From Aurantiacibacter atlanticus (GTDB lineage: Bacteria; Pseudomonadota; Alphaproteobacteria; Sphingomonadales; Sphingomonadaceae): a DNA stretch of 64,000 nucleotides. Shown one piece after another: positions 44,827-53,553 of the stretch; within the stretch, counting starts at the first letter, position 1, and each line of letters starts with the position of its first letter. The notes under the pieces were generated by a model. It saw only the letters and a list, made by a program, of their open reading frames with translations, searched no databases and was not told where the DNA came from. A program made the translations under genes and the position numbers. The DNA is taken from the NCBI RefSeq assembly GCF_001077815.2, contig NZ_CP015441.1, forward strand, positions 62,001 to 126,000, in the 5' to 3' direction.

Positions 44827-45612
44827 ATGGCTAAGCGTTCTGACAGCAAGCTAAACCGGCTTCAGCGGGAACTCCCTGAGGGACTCCTGGCCGATGCCGC
44901 GTGGATGGAGGCGCACGGTTATTCATCGGCGCTGCGCAGCCAGTATGTCCGCGCTGGCTGGCTCGAAAGTCCGGCGCGGCGGGTCTATCGTCGCTCGCGC
45001 GCGCCATTGACATGGCCGCAGGTGGTTATCTCGCTCCAGACCGTGCTGGACCTGCCGCTGACCGTCGGCGGGCGCACCGCACTCGAACAGCTAGGCTATG
45101 CCCATTACCTTTCGGCGGAGATGCGCGAGGTTCACCTCTACGGGCCGAAGCGACCGCCGACATGGCTGGACAGTTTGCCGCTCGACGTAGCCTTCCGCTG
45201 GCACAACAGTCTGCGTCTGTTTCCCGGCGATGCCGGCGCACAAGCGGAGCCGAGCCCCGTCATGGTCAGCGCCGCAGATCTGAGCTTACCCATCCGCTAT
45301 GCGAGCAAGGAACGTGCCGCGCTCGAATTGCTCGACGAGTTGCCCAGACATGAGAGTTTCCATCAGGTCGATGCCCTGATGGAAGGGCTGAGCGATCTCA
45401 GCCCGCGTCGCCTGCAAACCCTGCTGGAGACCTGCGCCAGCGTGAAGGTGAAACGGCTATTCCTGTTCTTCGCCGACCGCCACCGGCATGCCTGGCGATC
45501 CCGTCTCGATGTGACCCGTGTCGATCTTGGATCGGGGAAGCGCGTCCTGGTCAAAGGTGGCACGCTCGACCCCGGCTACCACATAACCGTGCCGTCCGAT
45601 CTGGCGGGGTAG
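44827..45612 (+). CDS. AbiEi-type antitoxin/transcriptional regulator
   Basis: 261 residues. An N-terminal winged-helix region (LPEGLLADAAWMEAHGYSSALRSQYVRAGWLESPARRVYRR) and the AbiEi C-terminal domain. In type IV abortive-infection systems AbiEi represses the operon and counters AbiEii. Followed after 8 bp by the toxin gene. Looks intact. Confidence 0.9.
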   Translation: MAKRSDSKLNRLQRELPEGLLADAAWMEAHGYSSALRSQYVRAGWLESPARRVYRRSRAPLTWPQVVISLQTVLDLPLTVGGRTALEQLGYAHYLSAEMREVHLYGPKRPPTWLDSLPLDVAFRWHNSLRLFPGDAGAQAEPSPVMVSAADLSLPIRYASKERAALELLDELPRHESFHQVDALMEGLSDLSPRRLQTLLETCASVKVKRLFLFFADRHRHAWRSRLDVTRVDLGSGKRVLVKGGTLDPGYHITVPSDLAG

Positions 45613-45620
45613 CGGGCATC

Positions 45621-46538
45621 ATGGCCTTTCTCGACTCTTACCGGCAACAGGTCGCCCTTCTCATCCGCACCATTCCTTTCGTAGCGCAGGAAGAAGCCTT
45701 CGCCCTCAAAGGCGGTACCGCGATCAACCTGTTCGTGCGCGACATGCCGCGCCTGTCGGTGGACATCGACCTGACCTATCTGCCGGTCGAGGATCGCGCC
45801 AGGTCGCTTGCCGCGATCAACGCGGCCATGCTGCGAATAGCGAAACGGATCGAACGCAAAATACCGGACGCGAAGGTCCATGCTTCGCGCTCGGCCGACG
45901 AGAAAATCGTCACCAAGCTGCTCGTCCGCGCTGGAGGCGTGCAGATCAAGATCGAGGTAACGCCGGTACTGCGCGGCACCGTCTACGATCTTGCCTTGCG
46001 GAGCGTTGTGCCAACAGTCGAAGACGCCTTTGGCTTTGCCGAGATGCAGATCGTGTCCTTCGAAGATCTCTATGCGGGCAAGATCGTCGCGGCGCTTGAC
46101 CGCCAGCACCCTCGCGACCTTTTCGACGTGCGCGATCTCCTGGCGCACGAAGGTATAAGCGACGAGCTGCGGCGCGCATTCCTTGTCTACGTCATCAGTC
46201 ACCATCGCCCGATTGGCGAAGTTCTTGCCCCGACACGAAAACCGATTGTGGAGGAATTCGAGCGCGGTTTTGTCGGAATGACGCATGAGCCGATCGCGCT
46301 GGCCGATCTTGAAGAAGCGCGCGAGGCAACCATCGCTGCGATGGTTGCCGACATGCCCGATGCGCATCGGCGGTTTCTGGTCGGCTTCAAACGCGGAGAG
46401 CCGGACTGGCAACTTCTCGGCATACCGGAAGCTTGGCACCTGCCTGCCGTCCTATGGAAGCAACGCAATCTGGACCGGCTCCCTGCCAAGAAGCGATGTG
46501 AACTGGCGGATGCACTCGAGAAGATGCTGTTTCAATAA
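45621..46538 (+). CDS. AbiEii-type nucleotidyltransferase toxin
   Basis: 305 residues. KGGTAINLF (G31-G32-T33) and SVDIDLTYLP (D48, D50) form the NTase active site of AbiEii/AbiGii toxins. Members modify tRNA ends or other targets to halt growth after phage entry. ATG 45621 has GGCGGGG upstream. All NTase residues look intact. Confidence 0.92.
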   Translation: MAFLDSYRQQVALLIRTIPFVAQEEAFALKGGTAINLFVRDMPRLSVDIDLTYLPVEDRARSLAAINAAMLRIAKRIERKIPDAKVHASRSADEKIVTKLLVRAGGVQIKIEVTPVLRGTVYDLALRSVVPTVEDAFGFAEMQIVSFEDLYAGKIVAALDRQHPRDLFDVRDLLAHEGISDELRRAFLVYVISHHRPIGEVLAPTRKPIVEEFERGFVGMTHEPIALADLEEAREATIAAMVADMPDAHRRFLVGFKRGEPDWQLLGIPEAWHLPAVLWKQRNLDRLPAKKRCELADALEKMLFQ

Positions 46539-46580
46539 AGCCAGTATCGAAACTTCGTTGTCCGGAATCAATCCCTCGTC

Positions 46581-46770
46581 TTATTGCGGATCGTTTCCCA
46601 GAAACCGTGCGGTTGCGCTTGAATATGCCCGCAGCTTCCTGCCGTATCGCAGCACCGTCGATGCAGAATCCCAGAGCATTGCATTCGAGATCGCGACACC
46701 GTCAGCGCCCAACGCGATCAGATCCTGGGTCAAGCCAACCCTCAACGAGTGGGATGAGATCAAATTCAGA
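46581..46770 (-). pseudogene. Tyrosine recombinase C-terminal remnant
   Basis: A minus-strand open frame gives ISSHSLRVGLTQDLIALGADGVAISNAMLWDSASTVLRYGRKL. The HSLRVG block (HxxR) and LRYGR (nucleophile-type Tyr) are the last motifs of phage-type integrases; the rest of the gene is missing. It lies just before repeat copy 2. Confidence 0.6.
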
Positions 46771-46888
46771 TAGCCCACGTTGTCATCATTTTGTCGCATC
46801 GACGGCGAAAGCGCGGCCTCCGCCGCATGCTTTAGGTCCTCGCGGAAAATGTCAGGCCGCGTGGCCCAAGCTCGGATAGCAGGGCCCC

Positions 46889-47363
46889 TGCGATGCTTAA
46901 TCGAAGATTTGAATCACAGGGCAGGGCGGTGATTCAATTTCTGCGTTGGATTTGCGGGTTTCGGTGTGAGCAATGCTTTTTCATGGCAAAGCACTTCGAA
47001 TGCCGCGAGCACTGGCGGGCTTTCGATACTGCGCGCAACGTCCCACGCGACTATCAGCTCACGGTCACGCTCGATCTGTTTGGCTGGACCGTCGTCGAAC
47101 GTCACAGGAGTCGCGTAGGTTGTAAAGGAAAGGGCGCGCGCGACAGCTTTTCGAATGCGGCGTCGGCGCGGCGTTTTTTCGATGCAGTTCGTCTCCGACG
47201 CGGAAGCGCCAGGCACCGGATCGGAGTGGCATATCGGTCGGTTGAAAAGGCTTAAGCGACCGACTTTTCGCATCCGGTCGCTCTGGTTCGATGCGTTTGG
47301 CGGAGAATAGACTCCCCAATCTCCACACGAACTGCCGTGCATATATTGGGCGATGCGGAGATT
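46889..47363 (+). repeat. Long direct repeat, copy 2 (WGR unit)
   Basis: About 475 bp and same orientation as 44130-44600. It includes the leader, the WGR gene copy 2 and a degenerate form of the hairpin (GGAG...AATCTCC). Confidence 0.85.
46983..47255 (+). CDS. WGR-domain small protein, copy 2 (core altered)
   Basis: 90 residues from ATG 46983 (46893 is an in-frame alternative because the leader here has lost the TGA seen in copy 1). The frame is conserved with copy 1 but WGR has become RSR (ERHRSRVGCKG), so it may be inactive or a variant in drift. Confidence 0.6.
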   Translation: MAKHFECREHWRAFDTARNVPRDYQLTVTLDLFGWTVVERHRSRVGCKGKGARDSFSNAASARRFFDAVRLRRGSARHRIGVAYRSVEKA

Positions 47364-47581
47364 GACGTCTATATTCACCGCAGGAATTGGCAGCGCCTTT
47401 GGCTGCCGTTCGGCATCGCCAAGGGCGTCTGCGGAGCCGGATGGAAGGCCTCGGTTTTGATCTCCGCACGGCACGAGGGCGGTCAGGGAAGGTGGGGAAC
47501 GTCCTACCAGGATGAATCCGAAAACATGGTTAGACGAAAGCTTCGCTTCGATCACGCTGGCAAACATCCCGACATACCCGA

Positions 47582-47609
47582 TTGACAAGTGTTGTCAGAT
47601 ATGACTACA
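47582..47609 (+). promoter_or_regulatory. Putative promoter of the HigBA-like pair
   Basis: TTGACA at 47582-47587 and CTACAT 17 bp downstream give a consensus-like promoter ending 7 bp before an ATG at 47617. TTGACA-N17 supports transcription of the toxin gene. Confidence 0.5.
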
Positions 47610-47616
47610 TAGGATC

Positions 47617-47968
47617 ATGTCGCGCCCCAACGCTTCGACCGATTTCGTGGATCAAGGCAGCGCGCAAGGATTTCGGGGCGTTCCCGGCCCGTGCGATCGA
47701 CAAGGCGCTCGATGCGCTGACGATCGTGGCCGATGGCGGGGCGCCGGACATCGCCAAGCCGCTCGCTGGTCTCGGCTCCGGTGTTTGGGAGCTGGCGATC
47801 AAGGAGCGCGGCGATGCCTACCGTGTCGTCTACGCCCTGCAACTGGATGACGATATCTGGGTGGTGCATGCCTTCCAGAAGAAGTCGACGAAGGGAATAT
47901 CGACGCCGCAGCGCGAGATCGACCTCGTGCGCGAGCGGATCAGACGATTGAAGGAGATGCTGGAATGA
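47617..47968 (+). pseudogene. HigB/RelE-like toxin, probable frameshift at the start
   Basis: Product RPISWIKAARKDFGAFPARAIDKALDALTIVADGG...VWELAIKERGDAYRVVYALQLDDDIWVVHAFQKKS is a Gp49/HigB-family RelE toxin. The ATG at 47617 gives MSRP but then falls out of frame after CGCCCC; removing one C would give MSRPTLRPISWIKAA. The toxin frame has no clear start: an in-frame TTG at 47582 coincides with the -35 element. Either an insertion in the C run inactivated it, or it is a sequencing error. Confidence 0.55.
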
Positions 47969-48312
47969 CCGAACAGAAGGACGACATCGAACTGGTGCGC
48001 GGGTCAGGCAATGTCTTTGCCGATTTCGACGTGGCCGATGCGAGCCTGCGTCAGCTGCGCGCAATCCTCGCCGCCGAAGTGGTCAAGACGCTCGACAAGG
48101 AAAAACTGACCGTCCGCGATGCCCAGGCCCGCACAGGTATCGCGGCGGCCGATTTCTCGCGCATCCGCCAGGTCAAGCTCGACCGCTTCACCGTCGACCG
48201 GCTGATGCGCATCCTCGACCGGCTCGACCGCGATGTTCGCGTCAAGGTATCGGTTGCTGCACGGCCCGAGCACCTCGCGGCATGTCGGCGCGGCATTGCA
48301 ACATCTCGCTAA
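47965..48312 (+). CDS. Xre-type antitoxin of the HigBA-like pair
   Basis: 115 residues from ATG 47965 with AAGGAG upstream, overlapping the toxin stop (ATGA). An Xre-like helix-turn-helix (LTVRDAQARTGIAAADFSRIRQVKLDRFTVDRLMRIL) is present. Toxin-first order is typical of HigBA. Confidence 0.85.
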   Translation: MTEQKDDIELVRGSGNVFADFDVADASLRQLRAILAAEVVKTLDKEKLTVRDAQARTGIAAADFSRIRQVKLDRFTVDRLMRILDRLDRDVRVKVSVAARPEHLAACRRGIATSR

Positions 48313-48404
48313 GAGTGGCCGGGCGCACGCCCGGCATGGTGATCTGGTCGGGGTCGGGTCCGGCGGTGTGGACCGGTGGATTGCGCCTGGTCATGCTCCA
48401 CCCC

Positions 48405-48788
48405 TCAATATTCGCTGGCAAGCATGATCGTCAGCACTCGACGGGCAGTCGCTAGGTTGGCCGGGTTCTCGCTGCCGAACCGCAAATCGCGGTCGTAGGA
48501 ATCGATCTTCCAGAACACGGTTTCGGCAAGTTGTGCCGGTCGCATGATCGTCCAATTTCCATCGCCGCCCTGATAGATCGTTCCGAAATCACGCGCGCCT
48601 TACGGATCGTTGTCCGGCACGAAGGCGTCGAAGGTCTCGATCAACTCACGCACCCGAGACCGATCTGCCTCGGGCAAGGCCCGGAATCCCTCTGTCGCCA
48701 CGGCAACACCGGCCAGCCCCATCGCCTGCCGCGCCCGGTCATTGAGCCGGACAATTTTCTCGGTGCGTGAAAGTGTGCCAGCGGTCAT
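48405..48788 (-). pseudogene. DUF3768 gene with in-frame stop
   Basis: The frame from ATG 48788 gives MTAGTLSRTEKIVRLNDRARQ...FDAFVPDNDP, then TAA (48600-48602), then GARDFGTIYQGG...VFWKIDSYDRDLRFGSENPANLATARRVLTIMLASEY to TGA at 48405. DUF3768 proteins have DNDPYGxxDFG, so the stop replaces the Tyr codon by a single change. The first 62 codons may still be translated. Confidence 0.75.
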
Positions 48789-48886
48789 TACACCGCCCTC
48801 CCGCCACTTTCGCAGATGTCGATCAGTTCGCCGAAATCCTTCTGCTCACCCAGTTCCTCGACGAGTTCTGGGAGAAATGGGCAATG
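48788..48886 (-). pseudogene. C-terminal remnant of the gene upstream of DUF3768
   Basis: Reads CPFLPELVEELGEQKDFGELIDICESGGRAV and ends in TAATG, coupled to the DUF3768 start. The N-terminal part is replaced by integrase-like sequence. Family not recognised. Confidence 0.45.
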
Positions 48887-48914
48887 CGCTGGTGTCCCAA
48901 AGACCAAGAACATC

Positions 48915-49066
48915 AATGGCTGCTACCGGCGGCTCTACTTGCAGGAGGCTTTTCCGGGTCTCTGCATCGACGAGCTCAATGAAGAGCACGCCACCAGATG
49001 GTTTGCCGAGGTCAACCAGCAAATGGAACCCGGCACTGCTAACAGGGCCTTCGGTTTTCTAAGGCT
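48915..49066 (+). pseudogene. Tyrosine recombinase N-terminal-domain remnant
   Basis: YRRLYLQEAFPGLCIDELNEEHATRWFAEVNQQMEPGTANRAFGFLR resembles the SAM-like core-binding domain of phage integrases. It begins and ends abruptly. Confidence 0.45.
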
Positions 49067-49437
49067 GACGCTCTTGCGTCAGCGAACTTTACATGCACTC
49101 TGATATGCTAACAATAAGTATCGGATTTAACATAAGAAGTATTATCATTCTAGCGGATCAGCTCGACCTGCCTTTCGGAACCCTTCCCAGGAAAGCTTGT
49201 GCGCGGATCCGCTACCAAGTAGCGCGCGTGGCCCTAGGACTGATCTCGGTCGGTCGCCGGATGAGCGGGTCACGTCCGTATCACTCCCAACCTCCCAATT
49301 CTCATCGCTCGAATACGTGCGATCGGGCTCTGGCGCAGCATAAGAAATAGACGAGATCCTTGAAGAACTGAGCTATCTGACACGAGACGCCGCCCGCGAA
49401 ACGGAAACAAGACTATGTTTTCCAAGCGGAGCCCGGC
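49067..49437. other. Gap upstream of the EamA transporter
   Basis: No gene seen. AT-richer DNA at 49095-49150 contrasts with the surroundings, consistent with an old junction. Confidence 0.35.
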
Positions 49438-50376
49438 ATGCTAACTTTTTGCAGTATCATGGCATCCGAAAGACGCTCGACCGCTCCTGCGATTGTTGTG
49501 CAGCTTTTGCTGGGCATGGCACTCTTTGGCAGTGCGACGCCGCTCAGCAAGCTAATCGGGCAACAGTTCTCGGTCTTCACGGCATCATGCATGCGAATGC
49601 TGATCGCTTGTCTGGTCCTTGCTCCATTTACATGGCTGCTGACGAAACGGTTTGCCGGTGCGAAGCGGTCGGACTGGTGGGTGATTGTCGCGATTTCATT
49701 ATTCGGGATGGTCGGTTTCACCGCAGCCATGCTTTTTGGTATGCGTCTCACTACAGGCGTGATCGGCTCGACGATCATGAGCGCAACACCGGCAGTGACT
49801 GCCGGCGCGGCCGTAGTTTTCTTCGGTGCCGCAATGAACTGGCGGACGTCGGGAGCACTGGCCCTTGCGGTCGCGGGGATAGTAGCAATCAATCTGCTAC
49901 GAACGGAAGGAGGCGGAGACACGGAAGCTCCGATCCTCGGCGCAGCTCTTGTCGCAATGGCCGTGTGTTTCGAGGCAGCCTACACCCTGCTTTCACGGAA
50001 ACTGTCCGACGGTATAAGCTCGCTGGAGGCCACGCTGGCAGCCTCATTGATTGCTGCGTTGGTTTTTGTTGTTCTGGCTATCGTTTTCGACCCCCAACCG
50101 TTCGATTTTTCCGACGTAGGTCAGACTGGGTGGTTTGCGGTAGCCTTCTGGGGCGCGGCTACAGCGGGGCTTGCTCCTGTTTTATGGTATAATGGTGCCC
50201 GCAAAGCGCCGGGAGCACTCACGGCAGGTGCTATGGCGGTCATGCCCCTCAGCGCGCTTGTGCTATCTTATTTGTTGCTCGGCGAACCTTTTCGCTGGTC
50301 TCACCTCTTGGGCTTTGGGTTGGTTTTCTCAGGGCTTGTTCTGATGATAGTCGAGCATTCGAAGTCGGAAGATTAG
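49438..50376 (+). CDS. DMT-superfamily (EamA) transporter
   Basis: 312 residues with ten hydrophobic segments in two EamA repeats (ALFGSATPLSKLIG at the first, PVLWYNGARKAPGALTAGAMAVMPLSALVLSYLLLGEPF at the second). Drug/metabolite-type inner-membrane exporter; the substrate cannot be told. In-frame ATG 49459 is an alternative start. Confidence 0.88.
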   Translation: MLTFCSIMASERRSTAPAIVVQLLLGMALFGSATPLSKLIGQQFSVFTASCMRMLIACLVLAPFTWLLTKRFAGAKRSDWWVIVAISLFGMVGFTAAMLFGMRLTTGVIGSTIMSATPAVTAGAAVVFFGAAMNWRTSGALALAVAGIVAINLLRTEGGGDTEAPILGAALVAMAVCFEAAYTLLSRKLSDGISSLEATLAASLIAALVFVVLAIVFDPQPFDFSDVGQTGWFAVAFWGAATAGLAPVLWYNGARKAPGALTAGAMAVMPLSALVLSYLLLGEPFRWSHLLGFGLVFSGLVLMIVEHSKSED

Positions 50377-50677
50377 GCTCCGGACCGGGATTCCCAGAGC
50401 CGCCATAATGTGATCCCGCAGCGCCCCCCAGCAAGTTGCGCGCAAACTTGACGCGGTTTCCTGCCGTGCTGCCAGCCTATTCTCGACGAGAAAACCGCCG
50501 GGCCGTTCGAGCGCCTTGCTCATATTAAATGGCGATCAGCCTACTGCTTCAGTGACTAACCTTTGTTATCAAAGAGGATTTTTGCGACGAGCGGAGAAAC
50601 TATCATCGCGGTGCGAGCGTTACTCCGCTGTGACCAAGTCACTCTTGGTCAATTTCAGTCGGAAAGGAGTTATCACG

Positions 50678-51043
50678 ATGTCGCATCAAAACGTAAGGAG
50701 CAGCGATCTGATTGGCAGCGACCGCGTCGAAGGAACGGCGGTCTATGGGTCCAATGGCGACAAGATCGGTACTGTCGAACGTGTCCTGATCGAAAAACGC
50801 GGTGGTCAGGCCCGCGATGTCGAGATTTCGGTGGGCAGCTTCCTTGGTATGGGCGGCGAGTTGCACAGCCTTCCTTGGGAGAAGTTCGACTACAATACCG
50901 ATCTGGGTGGCTATCAGCTCGACGTGACCGAGGATCAGTTGAAGGGCGCGCCGACCTATAAGGAAAGTGAGCGCGACACCGCTTATGACCGCGATTACCA
51001 GACGCGGTCGTACGACTATTGGGCGGTCACACCTTACTGGTGA
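50678..51043 (+). CDS. PRC-barrel domain protein, copy 2
   Basis: 121 residues from ATG 50678 (GGAAAGGAG upstream; earlier in-frame starts exist but lack it). GSDRVEGTAVYGSNGDKIG...SFLGMGGELHSLPWEKFDYN mirrors the copy at 8487 and ends in YDYWAVTPYW. Confidence 0.88.
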   Translation: MSHQNVRSSDLIGSDRVEGTAVYGSNGDKIGTVERVLIEKRGGQARDVEISVGSFLGMGGELHSLPWEKFDYNTDLGGYQLDVTEDQLKGAPTYKESERDTAYDRDYQTRSYDYWAVTPYW

Positions 51044-51112
51044 CGGAAGCCACGAACCGAGCGCGCACGAAGTGGCGAGAAGCATATTGAGTGGAGACGA
51101 GGAGCAGATACC

Positions 51113-51304
51113 ATGCCGACAAAATCGAAAGCCCAGCAAAAAGCCGCAGGAGCAGCTCTGTCTGCGAAGCGCGGCGATACCAAGGTGAGCGATCTGCAAG
51201 GCGCTTCGAAAGACATGTACGACTCGATGAGCGAGGACGAGCTTGAGGATTTCGCCAAGGGCGAGCGCCAAGGGAAACCCGAGCACGCCGACAAGGATGA
51301 TTGA
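51113..51304 (+). CDS. DUF3008-family small protein, copy 2
   Basis: 63 residues. Nearly the same as the protein at 7091 up to SEDELEDFA and then diverging. A Shine-Dalgarno-like GGAGCAG lies upstream. Follows the PRC-barrel copy 2 by 69 bp. Confidence 0.85.
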   Translation: MPTKSKAQQKAAGAALSAKRGDTKVSDLQGASKDMYDSMSEDELEDFAKGERQGKPEHADKDD

Positions 51305-51439
51305 TCGCCGGTATCGCCGTACTGAAGCTTTGTCGATCAGGCGACCGCTCGCCCACCCCGCTCGGTATGTGATACAATAAATTGGTTCCGCGCGTCCTGA
51401 TCCAAGACTCTGTTCGAGAGACTAGAGAGGCTTTAAACA

Positions 51440-51853
51440 ATGGCGGAGGCTCAGGCGGTCCGCTTTGATGAAGCATTGGATATGCCGGAAAGCATAATTC
51501 TGGACGTCATGCGATGCTGGCGCGATGCCAAGGATCATGGCGAAGCGGTTCAGCCCTACATATACCAGACGCTGGCGCGGCATCGGCTTGAAATTCTCGT
51601 CCCAGTTTTTGATAGCCTGATGACCCTTTGCGAAGCGGCTATGAAACGATCCTTTGTTGCCGGCGAAGATGGCGATCGAAGCGGCGACGAAACCGCTCTG
51701 ATCGATATGCTCGTCGATCCCGAAGACGCGCGAATTTATATCGGCTGCACTCAAGAAGATCGCATTTTGTTGAATTGCGCTTTGCGTTCGACACGATTGA
51801 TGATGGAACAGGCGGTCGCGGGGATATCGACAGGCCGCCCACAGCAATATTAG
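51440..51853 (+). CDS. Small conserved hypothetical protein
   Basis: 137 residues, helical, acidic. DETALIDMLVDPEDARIYIGCTQEDRILLNCALRSTRLMMEQ is a landmark that recurs in a fragment at 61640-61821. Family not recognised. Downstream of the DUF3008 gene on the same strand. Confidence 0.65.
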   Translation: MAEAQAVRFDEALDMPESIILDVMRCWRDAKDHGEAVQPYIYQTLARHRLEILVPVFDSLMTLCEAAMKRSFVAGEDGDRSGDETALIDMLVDPEDARIYIGCTQEDRILLNCALRSTRLMMEQAVAGISTGRPQQY

Positions 51854-51925
51854 ACCAGAGCTGTCGGCGTATGGTCAGCGCCGCGTCCCTTCCAAAATTT
51901 CCGCCGAAAATTTGCATCTCACATG

Positions 51926-52639
51926 TCACACGATCCGAAACACTTCCCCTGTCCTGGTATCGCGGTAGAGATCAACCCGCTCCCCATCCCAATGATAATC
52001 AAGATGGCGACCCTGGATCGCATTTGAGGCGAGGTCGGGATAGAACAGGCCAGCACACTCGCCACTTTCGCGGCGCACGCTGGAATAAGCCACGCCGTTG
52101 GACCCGGCTGCCCGTAACTGCCCTCCCAGCGTTTGGCTTGCCGAATAGTCATTCGGATCCGCGGCTTTACTAAATCGTCCCTCATCCGCGCGGAGATCAT
52201 GCAACCGCGCATTGATGTCCATCACGACCTCGCGGAATTGCGAAGTCCAGCCTGGTGCTTCGTTCGTGCGCGCCATGAAGCGGCTATGATGATGAATGGT
52301 TTCGAGCAGCGCGACCTCGAAGCTGTTGCCCGCATAGAGCACGCCATAGCTGCCGTCACTGAATCGCGTCGGGCGGTCGGGGCTGACATGGGTGAACGGT
52401 GCCATAAGATACGTCGCCCCCGGTCCGCCGACACGCCGTTCTTGCGGTACGAGGTCGAGATTGCCGATATTTTCCATCAATCGCGGATTGGTCTTTTGCT
52501 CCGCCGAGATGAGCAGCGGCCAGTCGGCAGGATCGGCAATATCCTCGAACAGATCGATCGGCGGATGGATGCTGCGGATGATACGGACCGCGTCTTGCCA
52601 TTCAATGGTGGAAACCGGGACCGTGTCGGGATCGATCAC
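51926..52639 (-). CDS. RES-domain toxin, module 2
   Basis: 237 residues with RFSDGSYGVLYAGNSFEVALLETIHHHSRFM as the RES core. Longer and of another subgroup than the 21772 toxin. GTG 52639 overlaps the antitoxin stop by 3 bp. Confidence 0.85.
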   Translation of the reverse strand: MIDPDTVPVSTIEWQDAVRIIRSIHPPIDLFEDIADPADWPLLISAEQKTNPRLMENIGNLDLVPQERRVGGPGATYLMAPFTHVSPDRPTRFSDGSYGVLYAGNSFEVALLETIHHHSRFMARTNEAPGWTSQFREVVMDINARLHDLRADEGRFSKAADPNDYSASQTLGGQLRAAGSNGVAYSSVRRESGECAGLFYPDLASNAIQGRHLDYHWDGERVDLYRDTRTGEVFRIV

Positions 52640-53055
52640 CAGCCGCCACGCTCGGCGTCGAGATAGCGGCGCACCCGCATCAGATCGGTCAGTTCGCCGC
52701 CCAGCATGATATCGAGCGCGGAGCGACCCTGAAATGCGCTATTGGGTGCCTTGATCCAGTCATGGGCGCGCCGTGTCTCACGAAAGATATAGCGCAGCGC
52801 CTTGTGAATACCGATCAGGTTGGACAATCGCGCCTTGCCGTCGCGGTCGATCCGGCCGGGTTCACCGTCCGCTTTCCAGCGGCGGTAAGACCGCACGGGG
52901 ACGTCAAGCAGTGTGGATGCCTGTTCGTCGGTCACATCCCATTTTCCGAACAGGTTTACCACCGCACGAAACATCGCAGCGGCCTCGTCATCGGTAATCG
53001 GGACGGGCCGAAAATCGCGAATTGCGGTGTCTACAGGCTGAAATGCAGTCATCAT
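52636..53055 (-). CDS. Xre/MbcA/ParS-type antitoxin, module 2
   Basis: 139 residues from ATG 53055 (AGGAGTATC upstream; the frame is open to 53139). WDVTDEQASTLLDVPVRSYRRWK is the HTH and AFQGRSALDIMLGGELTDLMRVRRYLDAERGGW is the MbcA/DUF2384 C-terminal domain. Neutralises the RES toxin. Confidence 0.88.
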   Translation of the reverse strand: MMTAFQPVDTAIRDFRPVPITDDEAAAMFRAVVNLFGKWDVTDEQASTLLDVPVRSYRRWKADGEPGRIDRDGKARLSNLIGIHKALRYIFRETRRAHDWIKAPNSAFQGRSALDIMLGGELTDLMRVRRYLDAERGGW

Positions 53056-53061
53056 GATACT

Positions 53062-53090
53062 CCTATATGGCATCGTATGGGTCATATAGG
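53062..53090 (-). promoter_or_regulatory. Operator of Xre-RES module 2
   Basis: CCTATATG (53062-53069) and CATATAGG (53083-53090) form an inverted repeat with a 13-bp spacer, just upstream of the antitoxin ribosome site. Autoregulation by the antitoxin is likely. Confidence 0.6.
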
Positions 53091-53325
53091 GCCATTTGGC
53101 AACCTTCGTTTGTAATATCGGGGTTCTTGTCGCTTGCATTTCTCCTCGTTGAAATCGCTAGCGGTATCCTTACCCGAAGCTGGCTTGGCGGTGGTGAACC
53201 ATGTGAGCGGTTCGCAAGCAGGCGTTGCGCGCGCCTACCAGCGCCCCAACTGGAAACAGGAAATAGGGCAAAGCCCTCGACGACTGGAACAGACATCTCG
53301 TTCGCACCGTTGGTGATGCGGTCCT

Positions 53326-53553
53326 CTACTGCGACGCGCCACAAGTGGAACCGCCGCCATTTTCGCGCGCCTCCTGAATGGGCGGACATGGCACATCTCC
53401 ATAAGAGCAAAAGACGCAGCAGTCTCCGGCCAGCGGCTTCAGCCTTTTCTGGCAATGCGGGCACTCGTAAAAGAACCAGCATGCGTTGCTCGGCATGGTT
53501 TCGGTCGTGGCCGCTTCGCATTGGGGGCAAGTGATCGTGGAGACAGTCTGCAT
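53326..53553 (-). CDS. Cys-rich GDCCVFCSYGxVPCPP small protein
   Basis: 75 residues with eight or more Cys: CPQCEA, ECPHCQ and GDCCVFCSYGDVPCPP. The last motif defines a small family often found beside mercury genes. Likely a metal-binding protein. It overlaps the merT stop (TGATG). Confidence 0.75.
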   Translation of the reverse strand: MQTVSTITCPQCEAATTETMPSNACWFFYECPHCQKRLKPLAGDCCVFCSYGDVPCPPIQEARENGGGSTCGASQ

